A DNA stretch of 5,671 bases from DASRTE01 sp035656095 (GTDB lineage: Bacteria > Actinomycetota > Actinomycetes > Jiangellales > Jiangellaceae), in contig DASRTE010000231.1 of NCBI GenBank assembly GCA_035656095.1, forward strand, positions 1 to 5,671, in the 5' to 3' direction. Both the position numbers and the translations under genes were made by a program. Positions 1 through 4,058 of this stretch are shown here, piece by piece (within the stretch, counting starts at the first letter, position 1; every line of letters starts with the position of its first letter). The notes under the pieces were generated by a model. It ran no database searches and was not told the DNA's origin. It saw only the letters and a program-made list of their open reading frames with translations.

Positions 1-432
1 GACGAGCATCCAGAAGGTCGGCACGACGCCGAGGGTCACGAAGAACAGCACGAGCATCGCGACCGCGGAGCCGATCCTGCCTGCGTAGAACCGGTGCGCG
101 CCGAAGATCCCGAAGAACAAGCACAGCAGGAACGCAGGAAGAATCGTCCGGTCACTGACGCGGGAGGTCGCCTCCGCCGGATACGAGGGCCATCGCGGCG
201 CGGCCGACGGCGGCGGGACGATGTCCGCGACGACCTCGGCGAGGTCGCCGTGCGTCCTGGCCGCATAGACCGCATCCATGCGCTCGTCGATCTCGTCCAG
301 ACGAAGCCGGCCATCCACGACCGCCGCCCGGATCATCGCCGCCACCATTTCGCGTTCGGCGTCCGTGGACCGCACATGCGCTGGATGACCGGACGGGTGG
401 TACGGCCGTCCGACGGCCTCCGTGCTGCTCAC
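1..432 (-). CDS. DUF1707 and TM2 domain membrane protein, 3' end cut by window edge
   Basis: The reading frame is open from a GTG at 432 to the window edge (144 residues visible). Residues about 20-72 match the DUF1707 pattern of actinobacterial proteins: RSTDAERE, then DGRLRLDEIDERMDAVYAARTHGDLAEVVADI. A Pro-rich linker (73-90) leads to a TM2-type region. There a first hydrophobic helix (about 97-111) is followed by the family signature GIFGAHRFYAGR (108-119), and a second helix (about 123-144) runs off the edge. The product is expected in the cytoplasmic membrane; the role of the family is not established, and DUF1707 is often described as a small interaction module. It lies 52 nt downstream of rplI on the same strand, with its own possible promoter. 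GTG at 432 was chosen because a -10-like box sits 6 nt upstream. GTG at 375, just before the DUF1707 core, is the alternative. Domain calls are firm, the start less so. Confidence 0.85.
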   Translation of the reverse strand, partial: MSSTEAVGRPYHPSGHPAHVRSTDAEREMVAAMIRAAVVDGRLRLDEIDERMDAVYAARTHGDLAEVVADIVPPPSAAPRWPSYPAEATSRVSDRTILPAFLLCLFFGIFGAHRFYAGRIGSAVAMLVLFFVTLGVVPTFWMLV

Positions 433-438
433 CAGAGC

Positions 439-444
439 AGTGTA
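439..444 (-). promoter_or_regulatory. Possible -10 box (TACACT) of the DUF1707/TM2 gene
   Basis: TACACT on the minus strand ends 6 nt before the GTG at 432, and no Shine-Dalgarno sequence precedes that GTG. This spacing would put the transcription start on or next to the start codon, giving a leaderless mRNA, which is common in actinobacteria. The -35 region is weak: CGGACA lies 20 nt upstream and matches only GACA of the consensus. Confidence 0.4.
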
Positions 445-484
445 AGCGCCGCCCCGACAGGACTTGTCCGGACGGTGGGCGCTG

Positions 485-931
485 TCAGGACGCGACGACC
501 TCGAGCTGGACGGTGGCGGCCACCTCCGGGTGCAGGCGCACCGTGACGGTGTGGGCGCCGATCGTCTTGATCGGGTTGCCCACCTCGATCCGGCGCTTGT
601 CGACCGAGGGACCACCGGCCTGACTGACGGCGGCGGCGATGTCAGTCGGCGTCACCGCACCGAACAGGCGGCCGGTGGAACCGGCACGGGCGGGCAACTG
701 CACCGGCGCCGCCTCGAGCCGCGTCTTGACCTCGCGGGCCGTGTCGAGATCGGTGATCTCGCGGACGGTGCGCGCCCGCCGGATGGTCTGGAGCTGCTTC
801 TCGCCGCCCCGGGTCCACCGGATGGCGAGACCACGGGGCATGAGGTAATTGCGGCCGTAGCCGTCCTTGACCTCGACCACGTCGCCGGCGGAGCCGAGAC
901 CCGAGACCTCCTGGGTGAGGATGAGCTTCAT
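485..931 (-). CDS. rplI: 50S ribosomal protein bL9
   Basis: Full-length L9 (148 residues; the E. coli protein has 149), which binds 23S rRNA near the L1 stalk base. The N-terminal rRNA-binding domain shows the signature from GLGSAGDVVEVKDGYGRNYL to MPRGLA (residues about 11-36). A charged connecting helix covers about 42-75. The C-terminal domain includes GRLFGAVTPTDIAAAV and the IEVGNPIKTIGAHTVTVRLHPEV end. The ATG is preceded by GGTGAG (938-943), 6 nt away. It is the last gene of the rpsF-ssb-rpsR-rplI operon, 17 nt after rpsR, so co-transcription is expected. No clear intrinsic terminator follows the stop: the 52 nt before the next gene contain only a very short GGAC/GTCC repeat with no T-tract. 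Confidence 0.97.
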   Translation of the reverse strand: MKLILTQEVSGLGSAGDVVEVKDGYGRNYLMPRGLAIRWTRGGEKQLQTIRRARTVREITDLDTAREVKTRLEAAPVQLPARAGSTGRLFGAVTPTDIAAAVSQAGGPSVDKRRIEVGNPIKTIGAHTVTVRLHPEVAATVQLEVVAS

Positions 932-948
932 CGTGATCTCACCGTCCC

Positions 949-1185
949 TCAGCGTGCCGTCGAGGTGTACGGCAGGAGCGCCACCTCGCGGGCGTTCTTG
1001 ATCGCGACGGCGATGTCACGCTGGTGACGTGTGCAGCAGCCGGTGACCCGGCGGGCCCGGATCTTGCCTCGATCGGAGATGTACTTACGCAGCACGCCGG
1101 TGTCCTTGTAGTCGACGTACTTGACCTTGTCCTTGCAGAATGCGCAGACCTTCTTCTTCGGCTTGCGCACAGCGGGCTTTGCCAT
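949..1185 (-). CDS. rpsR: 30S ribosomal protein bS18, zinc-binding (C+) form
   Basis: S18 (78 residues) pairs with S6 on the platform of the 30S subunit. The conserved core includes VDYKDTGVLRKYIS, DRGKIRARRVTG and the C-terminal REVALLPYTSTAR. Cys14-x2-Cys17 and Cys51-x2-His54 form a plausible zinc site. This marks the C+ paralogue, as opposed to the cysteine-free S18 that many actinobacteria carry elsewhere in Zur-controlled clusters. Residue 50 is also Cys (GCC), where I recall Asn (GNC) in Streptomyces and Mycobacterium homologues. The start has AGGGAG at 1193-1198, 7 nt upstream. The gene lies 72 nt after ssb, a gap that holds a stable hairpin, and 17 nt before rplI. Confidence 0.97.
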   Translation of the reverse strand: MAKPAVRKPKKKVCAFCKDKVKYVDYKDTGVLRKYISDRGKIRARRVTGCCTRHQRDIAVAIKNAREVALLPYTSTAR

Positions 1186-1211
1186 CGTGGTGCTCCCTGG
1201 TGGAGTCGGAG

Positions 1212-1242
1212 CCCGATCGCCTCGCTGGCAATGGCGACCGGG
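1212..1242 (-). promoter_or_regulatory. Intercistronic hairpin between ssb and rpsR
   Basis: In the operon mRNA, CCCGGTCGCC (1242-1233) can pair with GGCGATCGGG (1221-1212). This gives a 10-bp stem with one G-U pair and an 11-nt loop. It starts 16 nt after the ssb stop and ends 26 nt before the rpsR start. There is no U-tract, so it is not a standard terminator. It could protect mRNA ends, mark a processing site or tune rpsR translation; the role is inferred. Confidence 0.4.
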
Positions 1243-1257
1243 ATGGTGGGGGATGGG

Positions 1258-1809
1258 TCAGAACGGGGGCTCGTCGCCGGCCGGGGCAGCGGCAGGGCCG
1301 CCGGACCAGGGGTCCGGCTGACCGCTCTGGCCGCCGCCCTGAGCCTGCTGACCTGCCGGTGGACCGCCGGTGGCCCACGGGTCGCCGCCGGAGGCGGGAG
1401 CCCCGCCACCGGAGGCGGGAGCCCCGCCGAACCCGCCGCCGGACCGCTGGGTCTTGGTGACCTTGGCCGTGGCGTAGCGCAGGCTCGGCCCGATCTCGTC
1501 GACGTCGAGCTCGAAGACCGTACGCTTTTCGCCCTCGCGAGTCTCGTACGACCGCTGCTTCAGCCGGCCGGTGACGACGACCCGAGCGCCGCGCTGCAGC
1601 GACTCGGCCACGTTCTCGGCCGCCTGCCGCCAGACCGAGCAGGACAGGAACAGCGGGTCGCCGTCCTCCCACGCGTTGGTCTGCCGGTTGAACGTGCGGG
1701 GCGTGGACGCGACCCGGAAGTTTGCCACGGCCGCACCGCTGGGGGTGAAGCGCAGTTCCGGGTCGTCGGTCAGGTTGCCGACGACGGTGATGACGGTCTC
1801 GCCTGCCAT
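1258..1809 (-). CDS. ssb: Single-stranded DNA-binding protein
   Basis: SSB (183 residues) coats single-stranded DNA in replication, repair and recombination and recruits partners through its C-terminal tip. The OB fold spans residues about 1-112: TVITVVGNLTDDPELRFTPSG at the N-terminus, then AVANFRVAST, FLSCSVWRQAAENVAESLQRG, and VVVTGRLKQRSYE. Trp60 lies in the position typical of ssDNA-stacking aromatics. Residues about 123-177 are a disordered Gly/Pro/Ala/Gln tail with a tandem GGAPASG repeat. The protein ends in GDEPPF, an acidic tip with the terminal Pro-Phe needed for partner binding. The reading frame continues upstream to about 2085, but ATG at 1807-1809 fits the family start (MAGET) and has GGGAGG (1818-1823) 8 nt upstream. 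It lies 40 nt after rpsF. Confidence 0.97.
   Translation of the reverse strand: MAGETVITVVGNLTDDPELRFTPSGAAVANFRVASTPRTFNRQTNAWEDGDPLFLSCSVWRQAAENVAESLQRGARVVVTGRLKQRSYETREGEKRTVFELDVDEIGPSLRYATAKVTKTQRSGGGFGGAPASGGGAPASGGDPWATGGPPAGQQAQGGGQSGQPDPWSGGPAAAPAGDEPPF
1387..1428 (-). repeat. Two tandem 21-bp repeats in the SSB tail
   Basis: Positions 1387-1407 and 1408-1428 are identical at 20 of 21 bases and encode GGAPASG twice. Each copy contains GGCGGG-AGC-CCCGCC, a 6-bp perfect inverted repeat with a 3-nt centre, so both DNA strands and the mRNA could form two adjacent small hairpins. The unit keeps the frame, so copy-number change would lengthen or shorten the disordered tail by 7 residues. 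Confidence 0.8.
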
Positions 1810-1849
1810 GGGTGGTCCCTCCCGAAGGGGCTGGATGCGAGCCTGGAGA

Positions 1850-2140
1850 TCAGTGGGCGTCCGGGCGGACGACCTTGGTGCGCAGGACGGACTCGTTGAG
1901 TCCGAGTTGGCGGTCGAGCTCCTGGACGGCAGCAGGCTCGCAGGTGAGGTCGAGGACGGCGTAGATGCCCTCGCCCTTCTTGTCGATCTCGTACGCGAGC
2001 TTGCGGCGACCCCAGATGTCGACCTTCTCGACGGTGCCGCCGGACTGGCGGATGACGCCGAGGAACGTGTCGAGACTCGGAGCAACGGTCCGCTCTTCGA
2101 GCTCGGGATCGAGAATCACCATGACCTCGTAATGACGCAT
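1850..2140 (-). CDS. rpsF: 30S ribosomal protein bS6
   Basis: S6 (96 residues, normal length) forms a heterodimer with S18 and binds the central domain of 16S rRNA. The ferredoxin-like fold is recognisable from MRHYEVMVILDPELEE (strand 1), the helix 20-33, GGTVEKVDIWGRRKLAYEI (36-52), GIYAVLDLTCEP (58-69), a helix with AVQELDRQL, and the end NESVLRTKVVRPD. The ATG at 2138-2140 is preceded by an exceptionally long Shine-Dalgarno match. It is the first gene of the operon, with a structured leader upstream, and ssb follows after 40 nt. In many bacteria the S6:S18 complex represses this operon through its leader, and the leader here has the matching motif. Confidence 0.97.
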   Translation of the reverse strand: MRHYEVMVILDPELEERTVAPSLDTFLGVIRQSGGTVEKVDIWGRRKLAYEIDKKGEGIYAVLDLTCEPAAVQELDRQLGLNESVLRTKVVRPDAH

Positions 2141-2144
2141 TGCC

Positions 2145-2155
2145 GATCACCTCCT
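2145..2155 (-). promoter_or_regulatory. Extended Shine-Dalgarno sequence of rpsF
   Basis: AGGAGGTGATC on the minus strand is the perfect complement of 11 nt of the usual 16S rRNA 3' end (GATCACCTCCT). AGGAGG ends 9 nt before the ATG. Such a long match predicts very strong initiation when the site is free, which makes the possible sequestering helix at 2150-2192 meaningful. Confidence 0.85.
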
Positions 2156-2192
2156 GTGGGCTTCGCGGCCACGGTCTCTCCGTGGCAGGAGG
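2150..2192 (-). promoter_or_regulatory. Candidate SD-sequestering helix with nested hairpin in the rpsF leader
   Basis: In the rpsF mRNA, CCUCCUG (2192-2186) is exactly complementary to CAGGAGG (2156-2150), which contains the core Shine-Dalgarno sequence. Between them a second perfect stem, GCCACGG (2186-2180) with CCGUGGC (2174-2168), closes a 5-nt AGAGA loop. The G at 2186 can belong to only one of the two stems. Folding would hide the ribosome-binding site of rpsF. Function is inferred from complementarity alone. Confidence 0.5.
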
Positions 2193-2206
2193 GCTTGTGC
2201 GTCGCG

Positions 2207-2243
2207 CGGCCCGGCGTACGGACTTCCCGTACGGGCCGGGCCG
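2207..2243 (-). promoter_or_regulatory. S6:S18 complex-binding leader motif (bulged CCG hairpin)
   Basis: In the rpsF mRNA, CGGCCCGGC (2243-2235) pairs with GCCGGGCCG (2215-2207). GUACGG (2232-2227) pairs with CCGUAC (2221-2216), closing a GAAGU loop. Two C residues (2234-2233) are bulged and followed by G, giving a CCG at the bulge between a lower stem and an upper hairpin. The published S6:S18 complex-binding motif in leaders of S6/S18 operons is a conserved CCG in a bulge flanked by a stem and a hairpin, mimicking the 16S rRNA site. Position (leader of rpsF, operon also encoding S18) and architecture agree. I infer negative autoregulation. Confidence 0.75.
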
Positions 2244-2250
2244 AGCGACC

Positions 2251-2259
2251 AGGATACCA
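2251..2259 (-). promoter_or_regulatory. Probable rpsF operon promoter (extended -10)
   Basis: TGGTATCCT on the minus strand is an extended -10 (TGn followed by TATCCT, fitting TAnnnT). Transcription would start about 7 nt on, near 2243-2244, exactly where the bulged-CCG hairpin begins, giving a leader of about 103 nt. No good -35 hexamer is visible at 17-18 nt spacing, which an extended -10 can tolerate. Confidence 0.55.
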
Positions 2260-2339
2260 GCGCGGCGACATCACTCGTGCCACTCGTCCACAGGCCCGAC
2301 ATCCGCCCGCCATTCCGGGCCGCTCCCACCCCTCCGCCT

Positions 2340-2390
2340 GTGATCATCGGCAGTCCGGGCCGCCATGGGCCCCGAAGTGCCGATGATCAC
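2340..2390. repeat. 13-bp perfect inverted repeat, GATCAT-CGGC type
   Basis: GTGATCATCGGCA (2340-2352) is the exact reverse complement of TGCCGATGATCAC (2378-2390), with a 25-bp spacer. The spacer can continue the hairpin: CGGG (2356-2359) pairs with CCCG (2371-2374), and CC with GG after a one-base bulge. It lies between divergent genes (rpsF and the small membrane protein), so a terminator role is unlikely, and no T-tract is present. Apart from this repeat, 2260-2440 shows only CACTCGT twice (2272-2278, 2281-2287) and no clear promoter for the rightward gene. It may be a dispersed extragenic palindrome or a regulator site. Confidence 0.85.
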
Positions 2391-2440
2391 GGGCTGTGTG
2401 GGGTTGCCGGGGCGCCCGGTTCTGGGCAGGCTGGCGAGCC

Positions 2441-2692
2441 ATGCGCGTCGAGGTCACCCGCGAGAACGTGCTGGCCGGGTTGACGCTGGCCTTCGGTGCG
2501 GTGTCGACGCTGTGCGCGTTCGTTCCCGCCTGGCACGTGCCGGGCTCGTGGACAGGCATCACCGGCCTGGTGCTCGGTGCGGTCGCCCAGATGATCTCGA
2601 CGTCGACGGCGCAGCGGTGGGTGATCGTCCCCGGCTGGGTCCTGGCGTTCATCGGACTCGCGGTCGGCATCGCCAACGGCGGCCTCGTCTAG
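2441..2692 (+). CDS. Small three-helix membrane protein of unknown function
   Basis: The product is 83 residues from ATG 2441. A short polar N-terminus (MRVEVTREN) is followed by three hydrophobic segments at about residues 10-28, 36-52 and 61-80, separated by short Trp/Pro-containing turns (PAWHVPGSW and TSTAQRW). It resembles the many small integral membrane proteins of actinobacteria, but I recognise no named family. A GTG at 2396 would add 15 residues rich in Trp and Arg. ATG 2441 is preferred because the helices follow it directly, although only a weak GGGCAGG lies about 10 nt upstream. Codons have high third-position GC, supporting a real gene. It ends 5 bp from the convergent ATPase stop and is divergent from rpsF. 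Confidence 0.7.
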   Translation: MRVEVTRENVLAGLTLAFGAVSTLCAFVPAWHVPGSWTGITGLVLGAVAQMISTSTAQRWVIVPGWVLAFIGLAVGIANGGLV

Positions 2693-2696
2693 GCCG
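2680..2696. terminator. Possible bidirectional terminator hairpin at convergent stops
   Basis: CGGCCT (2680-2685) and AGGCCG (2691-2696) form a perfect 6-bp stem with a 5-nt loop that includes part of the small membrane gene's stop codon. It also lies within 2 bp of the ATPase stop. The position between tail-to-tail genes suits termination in both directions, but there is no T-tract on either side. Confidence 0.35.
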
Positions 2697-2697
2697 G

Positions 2698-3888
2698 TCA
2701 GCCGTGCTTGCGGAGGTAGTCACCGAAGTGGGGGACGGTGAACGCGATCGTCCCCCGTTCGGCCGAGTACACCAGGCCCTTCTTGATCAGCGAGTCGCGG
2801 GCCGGCGACAGGGACGACGGCTTGCGGCCCAGGTGTTTCGCGACGTCGGCGGTCGGGACCGCCCCGTCGCCTGCTTCGGACAGCGCGGCGATCGCCCGTA
2901 GGTAGTCGCGCTCGGCCGGCGTGGCACGTTCGTACCTCGAGCCGAAGAACCCCACCGCCAGTTCGGCCTCCGCCTCCGGCGAGGCGACCAGCACGTCGCC
3001 GCCCGTGACCGGACTGCTCGGGGCGTTGTCCCAGGTGACCTTCCCGTAGGCCTGCACGAAGTAGGGGTAGCCGTCGGTCGCGGCGTAGAGCGCGTCGAGC
3101 GCCGCGCGGTCGAAGGCCACCCCCTCGTCGGCGGCGGGAGCAACAAGTGCCTGGTCTGCAGCAGAGCGGTCGAGCCGGTCGATACGGAGGTAGCGGAACA
3201 GGCGTTCCGAATACGACTTCGACGCCGACAGCACGGCGGGCAGGTGTGGCAGCCCCGCGCCCACGACCACCAGGGGCAGGCCCTGCTGCGACAACTCGTG
3301 GCACGCCGCACACAGCGCGGAGACGTCGGGCTCCGGGACGTCCTGCATCTCGTCGACGAAGACGGCGATACCCACCCCGACGTCGCGGGCGAGCCCGGCG
3401 GCGTCGACGAGCAGTTCGACCAGGTCGACCTCGATGTCGCCGGTGTCGGCGCGGCCGGAGCTCGCCGGGACGTCTATCCCCGGCTGCCACCGGTCGCGGA
3501 GCCGGGCGCCTTCGGGCGCGGATCGCAGCGCAAATGCCTTCAACACACCGAGGAACTCGTCGACCCGCGTGGGGTCGCGGTGCCGCGGGGTCAGCTCGCG
3601 CACGGCCATGTGCAACGCGCCGGCCAGCGGCCGGCGAAGCGACTGGTCGGGACGAGCCTCGATCTTCCCGGTGCCCCACAGCCGGCCGATCGCCTGCGAC
3701 CGCAGCGCGTTGAGCAGAACGGTCTTGCCGACGCCGCGCAGCCCGGTGAGGACGAGGCTGCGCTCCGGCCGGCCCCGGGCCACCCGCTCCAGCACGACGT
3801 CGAACTGTCGCAACTCGCGGTCGCGTCCGGCCAGTTCGGGCGGTCGCTGTCCCGCGCCCGGGGCGTACGGGTTGCGTACGGGATCCAC
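2698..3888 (-). CDS. AAA/STAND-like ATPase with C-terminal winged helix
   Basis: A 396-residue P-loop ATPase. LAGRDRELRQFDVVLERVARG (19-39) is the usual lead-in. Walker A is GLRGVGKT (49-56) and Walker B is IAVFVDE (174-180), with Asp179 and Glu180 as Mg-binding and catalytic acids. A sensor-1-like strand LPLVVVGAGLP (204-214) follows, then a helical lid with the YPYFVQAYG signature seen in AAA_16 / archaeal-type ATPases. Residues about 322-396 look like a winged helix (PTADVAKHLGRKPSSLSPARDSLIKKGLV), suggesting DNA binding or protein interaction. The partner and substrate are unknown. GTG 3888 is preceded by AGGGTG 5 nt upstream. TAGGGT could equally be a -10 box giving a leaderless mRNA. 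It converges on the small membrane protein, and a palindrome covers its -35 region. Confidence 0.85.
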   Translation of the reverse strand: MDPVRNPYAPGAGQRPPELAGRDRELRQFDVVLERVARGRPERSLVLTGLRGVGKTVLLNALRSQAIGRLWGTGKIEARPDQSLRRPLAGALHMAVRELTPRHRDPTRVDEFLGVLKAFALRSAPEGARLRDRWQPGIDVPASSGRADTGDIEVDLVELLVDAAGLARDVGVGIAVFVDEMQDVPEPDVSALCAACHELSQQGLPLVVVGAGLPHLPAVLSASKSYSERLFRYLRIDRLDRSAADQALVAPAADEGVAFDRAALDALYAATDGYPYFVQAYGKVTWDNAPSSPVTGGDVLVASPEAEAELAVGFFGSRYERATPAERDYLRAIAALSEAGDGAVPTADVAKHLGRKPSSLSPARDSLIKKGLVYSAERGTIAFTVPHFGDYLRKHG

Positions 3889-3894
3889 GATCGC

Positions 3895-3900
3895 ACCCTA
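3895..3900 (-). promoter_or_regulatory. Possible -10 box (TAGGGT) or Shine-Dalgarno of the ATPase gene
   Basis: TAGGGT on the minus strand ends 6 nt before the GTG at 3888, the same spacing as the TACACT box before the gene at 432. It fits TAnnnT for leaderless transcription, but the same bases (AGGGTG, 3894-3899) also serve as a weak Shine-Dalgarno. Sequence alone does not decide between them. Confidence 0.35.
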
Positions 3901-3907
3901 TGGGCCT

Positions 3908-3937
3908 GTCTAGCGGATTCCGTAGATCCGGCTAGAC
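3908..3937. promoter_or_regulatory. Palindromic operator candidate upstream of the ATPase gene
   Basis: GTCTAGCGGAT (3908-3918) and ATCCGGCTAGAC (3926-3937) are inverted copies differing by one extra C, separated by 7 bp. The palindrome covers -20 to -49 relative to the ATPase start codon. If TAGGGT is the -10, the -35 would fall at about 3918-3923, the centre of the palindrome, a classic repressor position. It could also serve the divergent gene at 4049. Confidence 0.5.
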
Positions 3938-3994
3938 GGCGCGATACGGCGTGTCGTTTCGGCGCCGTTCAGTCTTGCTCGCCATCAACATCCT

Positions 3995-4058
3995 CGTTGA
4001 TCATGGCGCAACGGGTACTTCTGGCCCCGTAAGGAGACCCACTTTGCCATGATCAACG
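3995..4058. repeat. 13-bp perfect inverted repeat, GATCAT-GGC type, overlapping a start codon
   Basis: CGTTGATCATGGC (3995-4007) is the exact reverse complement of GCCATGATCAACG (4046-4058), with a 38-bp spacer. The right arm holds the ATG (4049) of the SSI-like gene and the spacer holds an AAGGAG (4031-4036). The core GATCAT(n)GGC is shared with the repeat at 2340-2390. Both lie in divergent intergenic regions. It could be a dispersed extragenic palindrome or an operator; no transposase or obvious target duplication is seen. Confidence 0.85.

Noticed and set aside
36..314. Minus-strand Arg/Ser-rich open frame at the left end
   Set aside because: It is out of frame with the DUF1707/TM2 protein, which has clear family signatures across the same bases.
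446..480. GGAC/GTCC inverted repeat after rplI as a terminator
   Set aside because: The stem is only about 3-4 bp once a loop is allowed, with mismatches and no T-tract.
1024..1899. Long plus-strand open frame (291 codons) opposite rpsR, ssb and rpsF
   Set aside because: It is a mirror of well-recognised conserved genes on the other strand, an effect of high GC. Its translation is compositionally odd and matches no family.
1810..2085. N-terminal extension of ssb to an upstream ATG
   Set aside because: The extension is the shifted reading of rpsF. The family start MAGET at 1809 has a good Shine-Dalgarno sequence.
2272..2287. CACTCGT direct repeat as a regulator site
   Set aside because: Two 7-bp copies at 9-bp spacing are too short to support a claim, and their position relative to the rpsF -10 box is not distinctive.
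3244..4032. Plus-strand open frame (262 codons) opposite the ATPase
   Set aside because: The minus strand has intact Walker A and B motifs in the right order and good codon use. The plus frame has no recognisable domain.
3995..4058. Inverted repeat as an insertion sequence or transposon end pair
   Set aside because: Only 38 bp lie between the arms, with no transposase and no evident target-site duplication. At most it is a small non-autonomous repeat.
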